Both the position numbers and the translations under genes were made by a program. From assembly GCA_036362985.1 (NCBI GenBank), contig JAYGXS010000005.1:30389591-30453590 (forward strand): DNA of 64,000 nt. Direction: 5' to 3'. The DNA is from Ligula intestinalis (taxonomy: Eukaryota > Platyhelminthes > Cestoda > Diphyllobothriidea > Diphyllobothriidae). Below are positions 12,701 to 23,644 of the stretch, piece by piece (position 1 is the stretch's first letter; every line of letters begins with the position of its first letter). A model generated the notes under the pieces. That model saw only the letters and a program-made list of their open reading frames with translations, had not been told where the DNA came from and did not search any database.

Positions 12701-14356
12701 TCGAAAGAACCAACCAGATTGTCAAGTATAACGGTCTCTGAAAGAGGACCATAATAGTCTTCTAAGATGAATACTATTTGGTTAAGTAGTTCGATTACGA
12801 GGAGCGGTGAAACTGAATGGAAGTAGTTGATCCGAATTGAAAAAGATACCTTCGGCAGCGCAGACAGCAACGAGAAAAACGCCGTTGCGATAGACGTTTA
12901 ATAGAAATAGGCCGTTGGGACACTCGATGATAGGAGGAATATCTTTTATTTCTGTTAACTAAATGATAAAGTGTAAAATAAACCTTAAAGCCTTGATAAA
13001 AAATAATATAACTATATAAAAGGATATGGTATACAAAAGAGATGAACATTTTCAGCCTCCATAGCAAAGTTAAGATTTGTTTTTAGATACAAACAAGAAC
13101 ACACAGAAGGGGCAATGTGGTGTAGTATACTAAATGCTATACCATCACTGTTCTCGCTGTTAGATAAGGCAGTCCGGAAGACGACGTAGCTTAAGAATTG
13201 TCGAGAACAATCAGGCAGTATGGAAGGGCGACCCACGGCCCCAAGCCGCTTCTCACTCTGGAAGAACGCCACGCAGTTAAATTTGCGAGCACACCGAAAA
13301 CGGCACGAGCCAACAGCAAGGCAGGATGGGAACTGGGGGAGACCTAGGTGTCTGACAATAACTCCATCCAAAGGCACGTCGATATACCCTCCACAACCAC
13401 GCGGTACGCTCACACGACCGAGAGGTATGGCACAGTTCCCAAACAAAGACGCAGGCCATCACCACGCCATGAGACGGAGTTGACCCATTCTTACCGCGAA
13501 CGACACTGTCTTCTCATTAAGCCCTACCCTTCATTGTTTGACTATAAAAACTGTTTTTGATGTTGCATTCTCACAGTCACTGGTGATGCTCTCATGTAAG
13601 AGCCTGAAAGTTTGGATTAATTAACATATTTTCCCAGGGAGCGCGCGTTGATCTTCCTTGCATAGGTTTCGTTCGTTCGGAAATTAGAAGACTTTCACAG
13701 CCCTCTAATGCTCACTGATACCATTAAGTTTAAGCTCGTGCTGGACGTAGGCAGGCAAGCAAAATGTCTGGAGATGATACTTTTAACAATAATACAATAA
13801 GAGTCGGTAGATACAGTACATTTGGCAGCTGGAGTACATAAGTAATTCATACTGTGGAGAAATGGACATTTAAATTCTGATATGGTACGCGTCTAAGAGC
13901 CAATTGGGAAAGAACAACTGATCGTAGTTCTGTATACAAGTATATGCTGTAAAACGCCTCCGCCATTTTACAAACTAACTGAAAAAAACACTTGTTCTAT
14001 GAATGCCTTGGTAACTTTTGACTTTTAGTAAGACCCAGTTCTCACACTCGAACAGTAAGCCAAAATATTTCGAAACCCCCCAGCTCAGAGCTGAGCTGAC
14101 AGAAAAATTTTCAGGTATATTCTATTAGCAGTTTAATTGGTTTGATGGTATGTGCGCACATACAAGGACCGCACGGTCCTGTTTAGAACAAGGACTCTAA
14201 AATAAAAGTTTGGTCGACCTAACTGAAAAGACGAAACTGCACCTTAGATTCGCCTTCGCAAATGGAATCAAGCACAGCGCGAGGTGTTATTGTTTTCCAA
14301 TGTTTTTCAAGAAGCACTTCCCGGTCGCGGTTAATTATAAATATGCTATTAATCAT
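6732..14356 (-). CDS. AP3M1: AP-3 complex subunit mu (complete, nine exons)
   Basis: Medium chain of the AP-3 adaptor, which binds YxxPhi sorting signals and routes cargo from endosomes or Golgi to lysosome-related organelles. Exons (5' to 3'): 14356-14243, 12958-12850, 12812-12700, 12026-11742, 10354-10167, 8206-8104, 7391-7233, 6982-6890 and 6797-6732. They total 1230 nt, 409 aa plus stop (human AP3M1: 418), with all phases consistent. Exons 1-3 and the start of exon 4 form the longin-like N-terminal domain (LLEKHWK near residue 16; LLDEMLDNGFP from 113; TESNILKELIKPP from about 126). The mu homology domain starts near residue 172 (GVKYTNNEAFFD), then RILSFVPPDGHFRL, STFDPVSKTLVWDVG and the C-terminal YKPFKGVKYLTRAG. 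Donors at 11742, 12700, 8104 and 7233 read GTAAGT. Intron 2 is only 37 nt. The start is the ATG that aligns with the human start. This is the vertebrate-type symbol for the only paralogue visible here. Confidence 0.95.
8394..8487 (-). repeat. tRNA-like SINE, second family (copy 1)
   Basis: On the minus strand 8487-8417 forms a tRNA-sized unit. It has a 7-bp acceptor pairing (AACTCGT with GCGAGTT), an A-box (TAGCTCAATGG), a loop reading CTGCACA (GCA, tRNA-Cys-like) and a degenerate B-box (GGCTCGACTCTC). The anticodon stem does not pair well, so this is not a functional tRNA. The tail just beyond (plus strand TTGACCCAATTGTGAAAAA) matches 40571-40588, where a second copy lies. It sits in AP3M intron 5. 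Confidence 0.55.
8551..8689. repeat. Long near-perfect hairpin (foldback element)
   Basis: The arms 8551-8605 and 8635-8689 are inverted copies of 55 bp with about two mismatches, separated by a 29-bp spacer. The spacer holds a further short inverted pair (CATTC/GAATG) and a copy of an arm motif (AGAATCCACCA). There is no coding capacity. It lies in AP3M intron 5, so the pre-mRNA would carry a very stable stem. Most likely it is a recent MITE-like foldback insertion. Confidence 0.85.
9283..9480 (+). repeat. Interspersed repeat, family R2 (copy 1)
   Basis: Shares ordered blocks with 30270-30400 (+) and 45240-45420 (-): a segment like CCGAACCCAACTCC, then TGTCTTGA, then GAGAGTGCGGT, then TTCACGCGCAGG. 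The three copies are diverged but collinear. The nature of the element is unknown. This copy lies in AP3M intron 5. Confidence 0.45.
13200..13470 (+). pseudogene. Penelope-like element, endonuclease C-terminal fragment
   Basis: The frame ending near 13400 contains SDNNSIQRHVDIP, which matches the conserved tail of Penelope-like GIY-YIG endonucleases seen at 35.4 kb (SDPNFINRHVDILP) and 17.5 kb (SDANSVNRHVDLP). Upstream, only decayed sequence remains. It lies in AP3M intron 1, on the strand opposite to the gene. It cannot encode an active protein. Confidence 0.55.
13580..13610 (+). ncRNA. Degenerate hammerhead-like hairpin near Penelope fragment
   Basis: Reads CTGGTGA, then a perfect GCTCT/AGAGC stem with a six-base loop, then CTGAAAG. 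The order matches a hammerhead core (CUGANGA, helix II, GAAA) with one core substitution. Helices I and III were not established. It lies 110 bp downstream of the Penelope endonuclease remnant, as expected for a pLTR-borne ribozyme. Confidence 0.35.
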
Positions 14357-15140
14357 CGTCCAGATGGCGAAGAACGTGCACTCCCAGCGGACCAACAGCA
14401 CCTGTTCGTAAGTAAGACACCAATTACCTTATTCGTAACAGTGCAGTAAAAAATAAAAATAATCAAAAATTCGATAGCCTTTCCGTCCTGACTCTATTCT
14501 GAAAACAGTTTTCTTTATTCAAACCACAAAATGCATATGGAAAATTTGTATTCATTTGCAGAATTTAAATAGGTTTAGAGCAGCTAGTGGAGGGAACCCA
14601 GAGTATGAAGGGTGTTCGAACCTACTGATAAGAATTCAGGCTCACATATCATAGAAAACATGTAGAGATACGTGTAAAGACATGCATATGAGCATGTCGA
14701 AATATGTTGATAGTGACTTAACTGCAGAAGAACTGCGTTAGACGCGCTTCCGATATTAACCTTCCACCTCGTTTCGAAGTAGAACGCAAATGCGATTGTG
14801 ACACGTCGAACTTCATATCGTTAAGTATGCCTTACATTGCAGTAACCGGCCTCATCCGTCCAGATAAGACTTTGTATTTGCGAACTACTGCTTCCAGATG
14901 AAAATCATAAGGAAGACGAAGACAAACGTGTAAATGTTCAAAATATTTATCAAAAATAGGGGATCTAAAAATGTAAATGTTATCCATTGAAATTCACGCG
15001 TCAGTGGTGAGAAGTGGAGAAGACGTAAATGGTCAGGGCTCTTCACCTTTAAGCAAAGTATTTGGATGGTATGTCGAAGGTTTACTGTTAGGACAGTGTA
15101 TAAACTGACTTCTGATCAACCCCTACCCATTTGCGTCTAA
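14357..15140. other. Region upstream of AP3M start
   Basis: It should contain the AP3M promoter and 5' UTR on the minus strand, but I see no clear TATA or initiator that I could defend. No other gene is recognised. Confidence 0.3.
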
Positions 15141-15184
15141 AGAGCTGATAGGAGCTAAGGCTACGGCGGTTATGGCCGTGACAC

Positions 15185-15620
15185 CTACAATCTTCCAGAC
15201 CCTGGTTCCTTAGGAGATTGGAGAGAAGACGGTGGAAAGGCGAGAGTAGACGGAACAATGTATTGTTTACAGAAATGTTATGGGAAAGTTGCTAGTCCAT
15301 CCGGCATGGCTGTACGGCCGGAGGGCGCATGAGCGCGCGGCCTCTAACCCATCTCACTCAGAGCCGATTTCCAAGTCTGGTCTTTGAGAAGTCAGGCCAG
15401 AAGACAGAGAGAGATAGCTTTCATTGGCTAGGTTGGCCTGGAGATTTCGGGCAGAGAGGCAACTTGCGTCGGGCACAAGTGCAAGCTCCCCATTCGTCGC
15501 CTGGTTTTTGAGCTTAGATGCGGGGACCGTGATTGGCTGATCGAGACGTCAAAGACCGCGTCGACGAGCCGTTGGGAAAACGCACTTAGATGCGACCTAG
15601 TCAGCCAGGCACGAGCCGCT
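15185..15620 (+). repeat. Interspersed repeat, family R1 (copy 2)
   Basis: Related to 300-640. It has the shared segment with ATCTTCCAG and GGTTCCTTAGGAGATTG near 15191-15223 and the shared CGTGATTGGCTG near 15529. It is GC-rich with no recognised coding frame. It could be an LTR or a non-autonomous element. Confidence 0.4.
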
Positions 15621-16800
15621 ACAAGCTCTCAATTGAAAGAGGTCAACAGATGCGTAATTTTTTCAATTTGTATATTTATTTGAAATGAAAAGGTTAACTC
15701 AAATTTTCAAAAAATAGGCACTTTTACTGCTCACTGAATCGGTATTGCCTAGGTACTGGCCGCCGACTAGGCTTAGGAAGGTACCTATTGCTTTACGATA
15801 CCTCCTCCTCAAACATGTGGAGGTCGGCTTCACTCAGTCGTCTACCTGCCTGCTGCAAAGACCGCAAAGGCTTCGTCCGAATTTTTCGCAGTCACCCTGA
15901 GCAACTTTTGAACGTTATCGTAGAGGAATTGTCTGGAAGTACACTACCTTCTTCATCGATCGCAATGTGCGTTATACCAAATGCTCTGGCCCATATAACA
16001 CTCGAGCCTACAAGCGAAAAGTTGTACAAGCTCTCTGACATAGCCTATTTTACGAGGGGCGAAAGTGACTTGTAGGGCCCCTCTATATAACTATCCCCCA
16101 CCCAATTGCCCAATGTATTTTGCGTTCAAGCAGTGAATTTTTAGCTAATGAGCGTAAATGATCAAAAATATGTAATCTAATAGGAATATATCTTGTTTCA
16201 TATGTTTAAATAGAATAAAATCCCCTGAACATGAACTCTTGTTGTGTATTATGCGGATGCCAGTTGAGGTTAATTCGACCTGAAGTGAGCAAAATTTAAC
16301 GAAAATGCAAATTTGAGTTCCTATTCGTGGAATTTAATGAAAAAATTGACAATAGGGCTACTGAAAATTTTAAAGTTGTTTTTTGCTATAAGTCGACGGG
16401 ACTTTGGGTGCCTCTAAAGTCAGTCCTGCCTTACGAAGAATTAACTACGGGTAGTAGAGTTAACGTTTTGCCATAAACTGAAGCAGAAACTGTTATCAGT
16501 GGGACTACGGTAATGCATTTCTGTCCATTCACCAAATTTGAAGTAGGTTTTAGGGCATTTCCGTAGGAGTTCGAGCAGATGTTCAGATTAAAAGTGTAAT
16601 TTCAAGGCAATACCGTAGAAGTTCGAGCCGATGCTCAGACTTCAAGGACTTTTCTCTCTTATCGTAGTGTTCAGTTAGAAGTTGTCTCACAACATCAATT
16701 GCCATTACAACACCAATGCATATCATGAATCATATGGCTCTAAATTCAGATACTTTATTCATTCAAGTCACGGTCTGGCAGAAGCTAGGGTGTCGTTGAG
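15621..16800. other. No gene recognised
   Basis: AT-rich unassigned sequence. The frame at 15788-16075 is open for 95 codons, but I see no domain or splice support. Confidence 0.35.
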
Positions 16801-16839
16801 CGGACTTTTAGGAACTTCAGATAAGCAGAAGCGGGAAGA

Positions 16840-17560
16840 ATTAAACATTTATACTTACTCGATGTCCTGGTGCGCCGTTGTTCAGCTGGACTACTGAAAA
16901 CCATTCAGACAAGCCACCATCACCAAACGAATACTCCACTTCAACAGCAATCACTTTCTGTCTCACAAACGTAGCTGTGTTCGTACTCTTTAACAAAGAA
17001 TTAAAGCACATTGCAGCACACGAGCTGACAACAGAGTGGAACAACAATACCAAAGCAGGTGCCGAGTGAACGGACGATGGGCAGCAAAACAGCACTTCGA
17101 AGTCTGGAAAGCCATTTCCTACATAAAAGGAGTCTCCAAAGCAGTCTCGTGACTGCTATAAGGCACAGGAGTAGGCATAGCCTATCGACCTCAGACGACA
17201 ATTAGCCGCCGAATGATGCAACCTAAAGACACACTGCATCCTGCTGAAACCTCCGCAGTTGTCTAAAAAATACGTTACAACGACGGACACCGTAATTACA
17301 TTGGAGAAACAGAGCGAAGATTGTATACCTGCCTACAGGACCACACAGGGATGACCCTGAGACTAGGCCCTAACTCACATCTTGAAGCACATATCGGAGA
17401 GACTGGCGGAAACCCAATATTCAAGGAATGACCACCGTTAGCCGAGGAGCCTCAAAAGCTGAAGGATTGACGCTTGATGCATGGTACTCAGACGCAAACT
17501 CTGTCAACAGGCATGTGGATCTTCCTGCATCCTACAAAGTCCTACGCCATTACGTCAGTG
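16840..17560 (+). pseudogene. Penelope-like element: RT end plus GIY-YIG endonuclease, decayed
   Basis: Penelope-like elements encode a telomerase-related reverse transcriptase followed by a GIY-YIG endonuclease. Around 16850-16900 the frame reads FLDVLVRR followed by GLLKT, matching the C-terminal part of the Penelope RT. At 17278-17330 it reads NYIGETERRLYTCLQDH, the YIG half of the nuclease with its Arg and His, and near 17500 SVNRHVDLP, the family's C-terminal motif. Several stops and frameshifts separate these pieces, so the copy is dead. Confidence 0.7.
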
Positions 17561-17810
17561 AAGAAGAGGACACGGTCAAACGGAAGTCAGGACTTGCAGG
17601 AGACGACGGCACTGTGAAGAATCCACCGGGCGAGGGAGCAGGATTACCAGCAATATCTACCATGGGGACGAACGAGAAAACCAACTGCCGTCACACTAAG
17701 CATAAGTCCACACGCACAGCCAAACAGCAACCGGAAAAAATCGAGTAGCCGGAGGCAAACACACACATTCGTGACTTTAAACTTGGTGGTCGATAATGTC
17801 AATATTAGCT

Positions 17811-17847
17811 TTGACAAAGGACAGCAGGTCCAGCTGTACAAAACGTC
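17811..17847 (+). ncRNA. Degenerate hammerhead ribozyme-like motif (Penelope-associated)
   Basis: Order of parts: TTGACAA (for CUGANGA), a helix ACAGC/GCTGT at 821-825 and 833-837 of this kilobase, then CAAAAC (for GAAAC) and GTC, the usual cleavage triplet. About 70% identical to 34346-34413. It sits about 250 bp past the Penelope nuclease remnant. Two core positions are changed, so activity is unlikely. Confidence 0.45.
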
Positions 17848-17850
17848 AGC

Positions 17851-18700
17851 ATATCCACAGATCTATTCCGGTGAGCAGAAAATGAATTCATCGTCTTGTC
17901 CCAAAATTCTGACTTTAAAAAATGTGATATTATGGAAGGTAATTTATTGCGAGGATGCAAATTATGAAACGCATCAATAAAACCACTAAAAAGGCATGCA
18001 AACCACGGCTGCGGTTGAGATATTAAATAACTTTCTTATAACTTGAAGCGAAGATCAAAAAGGTAAAGTAGGAGATGCCGTTCAGCGAAAAAAGACAATG
18101 CTTGCCATGCTGATAAATCTTTAACTCAAACTTATGTTTATTTATTTGGTGCCTTATGCGGTCAGGAGCATTCTGATCCATTGCGTGCCAATGGTAAAGA
18201 CCGTTCTAGAACCTTTCGTAATATAGCGTATCGGCCGTTGATCCGTCGTTCACTGTGCAAGGATTTACTCGTGGGGCAGTATGGAACGTTAAGTGTGCTC
18301 ATTATTCCGCTTTACGCGAGATTAAAAGGATCATATGTGCCTAATAAGGAAGCACGATGGTATTCCATGAGCTTCACTCATGGCCCGATGGTCATTTGAA
18401 TAGTTTTCATAGTAAGTATGAGTGAACACTTGGTAAACTGAAAAGCTTTTGACCTGTGTATTTTCTTAATGCATATGAAAGTACAAGTTGTTTGTGAAGG
18501 AGGTATTAATTGAAGCACTGATTGAAAATGCAAGTAAAATGTAAGACTGAGGTCTAGATGTGTTTGTTCGTAGTACGTTTGCCTTAAGCTCTACACGTGT
18601 TCATTGATGTTATGTTGCTGTTAGTATATTAGCTAGGTGGTGCATTGTTGCTGGCAGGAAAACAAAATGTGAGGTCGAATCTTAGCATATTTCTGTCCTC
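17851..18700. other. No gene recognised
   Basis: AT-rich unassigned sequence between a Penelope remnant and the gypsy fragment. Short frames without motifs. Confidence 0.35.
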
Positions 18701-18704
18701 GCTT

Positions 18705-19202
18705 CCGGTCGACCTCCGTTTTCCACTTCCCTCCCCGGATCCTACTACGCCTAATAGCTACGCCCGCCAGCTCCGAGAGGTTATCCGCTGCGCTCACAAT
18801 GCTGCACGCAACACGCTAGGGGCATCAGCAACCCACCAAAAAGACCATTTCGACACTCGAATATCAGGCACACCATACCGAACCGGCGACCTTGTGATGT
18901 ATTATAACCGAAATCATCCTCGCAGAACCTCCGCTAAATTCCACCACCCCTGGCGAGGACCCTTCACCGTACTCGACACCTTTTTCTCTACAACCCTACT
19001 ACTCCGCGACGCCATCGACCCCACCCTCCCCTCGTTTATGGCTCACTTCGACAAACTCAAGCCGTACCGTGGCCAGCTTCCCATATGTACACCAGACACC
19101 CTCACGATCGTCCCATCCGACCAGGTCCCCCCAGTCGCCTTAGAGGTCACATTCCCATCACCCTCTATCACCACAAGCACTGAGGACAGTGCTATACCTT
19201 AA
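18705..19202 (+). pseudogene. Ty3/gypsy polyprotein: integrase C-terminus (5'-truncated)
   Basis: About 165 open codons to a TAA at 19200-19202. The frame matches the C-terminal part of a Ty3/gypsy integrase: RDVIRCAH-like helix (REVIRCAHNAAR), then DLVMYYNR and the GPY/F-type module (KFHHPWRGPFTVL), then HFDKLKPY. Protease, RT, RNase H and the integrase core are all missing upstream. The frame is uninterrupted, so the truncation may be recent. It is followed at once by a polypurine tract and LTR-like sequence. Confidence 0.8.
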
Positions 19203-19500
19203 AAGGGGGCTATGCAACGACCCAAACCAAACCTCCCTTGTTTTACTAGATACCCTTAATATCACCTGTCTTTCTCTCGTGTTACCAGGACGCTGATTGG
19301 ATGACACGACCGTCGCACGCCGCCGTTTCCCGACTCCGTTAAGTCCCATCCTCGTCGACATTTCTATACTCTATTTCATACTCACCTTCATTATAACATT
19401 ATCCTACACTCGCTCCCTTGCTTACGCCCTCAATCACCTGTATTCCTTAATAAACGTTACTTCCCTATTACCACTTATATTCTTCGGATATGAGCCGAAA
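19201..19500 (+). mobile_element. Gypsy polypurine tract and probable 3' LTR
   Basis: A polypurine tract, AAAAGGGGG (19201-19209), overlaps the stop codon of the integrase frame, as in many gypsy elements. The LTR would begin near TGCAACGACCC (about 19213). It contains a poly(A) signal in CTTAATAAACG (about 19446-19456). The right end near 19490-19500 is a guess, because the 5' LTR is absent and no duplication flanks it. Confidence 0.6.
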
Positions 19501-20037
19501 ATCTAGTTCTAGTGCGTCTGTTTGTGATGATGAAGAACCCCAAATAGGAAAGGAGTTCGAAGACAGGAAGTCCGTCGAACAGAAACCGCCGATACCGAAT
19601 CCGGTACCGTGCAACCAGTGTACCCTACTCGCCTCGAACGCTACAATATGGGTCTGCTCGATACGGAGATTACAACCGTTGTCCATTGGCAGAAGTTTGA
19701 TAATTAGATGGGACGTTGCAGATGTCTGAGGTGGGTCGAGGCAGCTGCGTAGCACCATCGTCATTCAAGGGTATCGGCAGAAGACACTTGGCCTTTCTTT
19801 TGTCGTATATCTAAGTGAGATTGAGATTTAAATGATTGGCATTTATACTTCTGATAAATTATAAGAGGAAACAATATATATATATATATTCACTCAGGAA
19901 TGTGCGAACACCGATCGAATAGGCTTCCGAACTAAACAAAGTTCATGTGGTGGTCAGAGGTCCCCAACGGGTGACCGCCTGCCAGGCCGATTCCGGCCAA
20001 GTCATAATAGCAGTAAGGGGGGTATGACAGCGTCTGG

Positions 20038-20096
20038 GGGTAACCTGATACAGAACTGTTTCGGGCTTATTAGCCTTCATCAGCCAAGCATAACCC
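20038..20096 (-). ncRNA. Type I hammerhead ribozyme motif, complete core
   Basis: On the minus strand: helix I 5' side GGGU...CUUGG (20096-20084), core CUGAUGA (20083-20077), helix II GGCU-AAUA-AGCC (20075-20064), core GAAA (20062-20059), helix III ACAG-UU-CUGU (four pairs, two-base loop), A as cleavage-site residue (20049), then UCAGG...ACCC closing helix I. All strictly conserved core bases are present. The very short helix III is typical of retroelement hammerheads that act best as dimers. An A at the cleavage site is permitted but less common than C. The host repeat is not identified. Confidence 0.75.
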
Positions 20097-20458
20097 TGAA
20101 CACCAGCTGGTCGGACAACACAAACAAACGCACTTACAGACGGCGCAGTTGGTCCACCACAGATATATATATATTTTAGTTTAGTTGTAGAGAAAATTAT
20201 TTTCTTTCTTTCGTAATGATAATATAATATTTTTATAATATTTGAATAAACTTGTATAATAATACTACTAAACGTCTTCCGACTTCTGATTATTACAAAT
20301 AAAGGGGGTATAAACGTAATAAATGGGTCGTTCTGCCACGAAAGGGGTTCCACTGCAAAGCGAAAGCCGCCTTTATGGCCGATCGCTATGTATCTCTATA
20401 AATAGATATTAGATAGATATTTATAAAGGAGTTCAAAATAGATCTCGACTAGATATTA

Positions 20459-20480
20459 GAATCTCTATGCATAGAGATTC
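20459..20480. repeat. Perfect 22-bp palindrome
   Basis: Perfect palindrome centred on ATGCAT, inside an ATAGAT-rich stretch (20390-20480). The function is unknown. It may mark a recombination or insertion scar just past the tail of LINE A. Confidence 0.6.
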
Positions 20481-20529
20481 CTTAGACCCTCCATAGACGT
20501 AGATTGCTACTAGGGTCGGGATGGATAAA

Positions 20530-23500
20530 TTTTTCTTAGTTTTGTTTTATTTTATTATTTTAAAGGATTGGAAAAGGAGGCCAGGCACAGTGTTGCTTAA
20601 GCTTTGATATGATCAGCGTTAGAAACCGTTGACTGGAAAGCCTCCAGCAGTGGCCAGTTTTCCCGAAAATGTGCGGGAACTCTCCTGGACCGTTAGATCC
20701 CTTTTGGTCCGAATTGGACGTCAAATAACTGCTTTGCAAAGTGTCCTATTTTGTTCAGAACTATATGCGTCATGTCATTTGAGAAGAACTGTTTGATCTT
20801 TCTTCCCAATTCGGCTAAACTGTTGCTTTTGCGAATATCATTGGGTAAGGCATTACATATGATCACATATCTTATGGTGTAGAAATTTGATCGCTGGGCC
20901 GTCCTAGCTTTGGCGTTATGAATTGTATGCTGGTTGTTTCTAGTGGAATGGGAACCGTTTTGATTTGTTAACATATTATTGCTAAGGATGTTATGATTAT
21001 GTGTCACTTTAAATAGAAAAGTTAAACCATTTTGGAGTCGCCTTTGCGAGAGGGATTTAAGACCATATCTATTTTATATTATTGTATAGGAGACTCGGGC
21101 ATCATCACGTTTACAAAGAACTCTGGTAAACCTTCGTTGGATTTTTTCTAGTTTCTGTCTGTCATCTGATGACATGGCACCGAAAAATATTGAGCAGTAA
21201 TCGAGAATAGGTAAAACGTACATTTTGTAAAGTTTAGTCTTAAGTGTAATTGATGTGAAATTTTTACTTATGAAGCCACATAGTCGATTGGCTTTTGGTG
21301 CGATTTGTTTAACATGTGGGGATAAATCAAGAGTATTAGAATAGCTAAGACCTAAATCTTTTAAAGATTTTAGCTCTTTTATTTCTTGACCACTCAACAT
21401 TATGGGGGAAATTTTAGTGGTCCGAAAATCATGAGATGACATTTTGTTGGTGAAAACGGCATTTGCCACTGAACACTCCAGTCGTTTAGTTTTTGAAGGT
21501 CTAATTCAATTGTTCTATGCACACTACTTATCAAATGTTTGTTATAGGCATATGCGATTTTTAAGTCATCTGCATATAAAAATGTTTTAGCAGATGTTGA
21601 TATCGTGGATAACTCATGAATGTAAATGAGAAATAAGAGGGGACCTAGGATAGTGCCTTGAAAAACACCACTGCTTATATGAACTGGTTCTGATACTATA
21701 TTTTGAAGTTGTATTACTCGGAATCGGTTTTGAAGATAGGATTTGAGGAAATCAAGGAGGGGGGCCAAATCCCGTGACTCACTAGCTTCACGATCAGTCT
21801 TTTATGGGGAACTTTGTCAAAGGCTTTTTTAGATCAAAGTAAATTGTATCTACTGCGTTCCCATCATCTCGATTTATGGAGACGAATTCCAAGAAAGTGA
21901 GATGGCCGGACTGACATGACTTTTTAGGTAAAAAGGCATGTTGAGAGGGAGGTATGAGATTTAAATTCGTCAGATGGTCTAACATTTGGTTATAAATTAT
22001 TTTTTCTAAGATTTTTGCTAAAAACGATGTTCGGTGAACACCACGATAATTTTGGGCATTGGACCGATTTCCGTTTTTGTAAATTGGGGTTATACATGAT
22101 TTTTTCCATATTTCTGGATAAATACCATTTGACTGCAGTAACGAGAAAAGGTTAGACAGAAGTATTGGGGCATATGTCATGTCTCAGTATGCAAGGAGGG
22201 ATTCTATCCGTTCCATTTGATTTGGAATCGGACAAATGGCGGATAGCTTTCTCTACAGTTTCTTCGTTAAATAATATCTCTTTTAATACTAGTGCCGTCA
22301 TTTCTGTTGGTTGGGGGATTGGTTCTTCCTCGACTGAATAGTTGGTTGAGAAATACTCGTTAAAAAGATTTGCTATTTGGTTGTCATTTGTTATTAATAT
22401 TCCTTGGTCATCAAGCATGACTTGAGGACATTGTTTTTGATTATTATTGATTTGTTTCCGGAAGATTTTGGCTGTCCCTTCTGGGGACTCGATTGCCCGA
22501 TGTTCTGCTGCTATTGTCTTATTTGTTTCAACGTTCTGGGCTAACTCGTGAATCTCTGTAATGCGTCTGAGTGTAGATAAATAACTAATACATGGGTCGT
22601 GCAGTTGTTTTTTAAGTTTTTTTAGCCGTTTGGAAGGGAAGTTTGGGATAAGTGGTTTCTTGCATGGGGATCCCTCGTCAATTAGGGTATCTCGAATTAA
22701 ATTAAGGGTGGCATATAATATGTTTACAGCTTCTAGAGGGGATGTTGTTAGGAGGAAAGAGCTCCAATCCAATGACCTCATGTAGTTATTTATAGATTAA
22801 ATGTCAAGATTTTTGGGGTTTATAGAAGTGTAACTAGGATCAGGTCTTATTTTAATGTTAAGAGGGAGCACTGCTATTATTGTCTTATGATCACTATCAA
22901 AGGTTAAGCTGTCGTAGTGCGTATATAAGGGTCAGATATCATTGGTGAGAATAACAGCGAGTATAGTGTTTCCTCTGGTTGATTTGTTTATTATTTGCGT
23001 CCAGTTATAAAAGAAAATTGATGATAATAATTCATCATGTCTGGATGGGACTGATAGTTCTGCCCAGTTTGTTTCTGGACGGTTTAAGTCTCCTGCAATT
23101 ATCTTATATTCTGTTTGGATATTTGATAGAATATCTAGTAGATTTGTAAGGCCCATGTCATCATTACTATATTCCGGTGGGGTGTACAAACATCCAATTA
23201 GAATGCTTTCAAGGGTCTTGGATGTTATTACAGCGAAGCACGCTTCGCCATTTAACGTCTCCTGTAGAACCTCAAATCCACTCTGTTCTATGGTAGATCT
23301 AATGTAGATCATACAACCTCCTCCTCGCTTATTAGCACGGTCCTGTCTGTAGAAGGTGTAGTTTGCTATAAAAAGTGAAGCATTGGAGGTTGATTCGTTT
23401 GCCCATGTTTCTGTTAAAAAGACTATATCGGGATTGTGTGCATCAATAAAAGTCCCAAGTCGTGGAACTTTGCTTACTATCGATCTAGCATTAATAAGAG

Positions 23501-23640
23501 AAACACTTATGGTGTCGGATACAAAAGCTGGAATCTGTTGTGAAAAAATGGATTCCCATTACTTGTTTGATTGTGTTGAGTGCTCATGTGCGGAAATTGT
23601 GTGATTGGTGGATAATATGGTGGTGTTGGACTATTTGTGG
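20530..23640 (-). mobile_element. CR1-like LINE A, ORF2 part (endonuclease and RT), defective
   Basis: Minus-strand non-LTR retrotransposon. The APE-type endonuclease runs from about 23510 down to 22932 (VSLINARS, VFLTETW, RGGGCMIYI, AGDLNRPETNW). The RT runs from about 22780 to 21074 (KKSCITPIYK, SGVFQGTILGPLLFL, YADDLKIAY). The C-terminal region lies at 21007-20693. The frame is broken by several stops and shifts. The 3' end is the A-rich tail near 20565-20530 on the plus strand as T-rich sequence. Upstream of 23640 the element is interrupted by LINE B and resumes at 27455-28485. Confidence 0.85.
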
Positions 23641-23644
23641 CGAA

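Noticed and set aside
13220..13560. Overlapping plus- and minus-strand frames as host genes
   Set aside because: Explained by the Penelope nuclease remnant in AP3M intron 1.
19870..19890. AT dinucleotide run as a meaningful regulatory element
   Set aside because: Short simple repeat with no associated gene; the same motif recurs near 20160.
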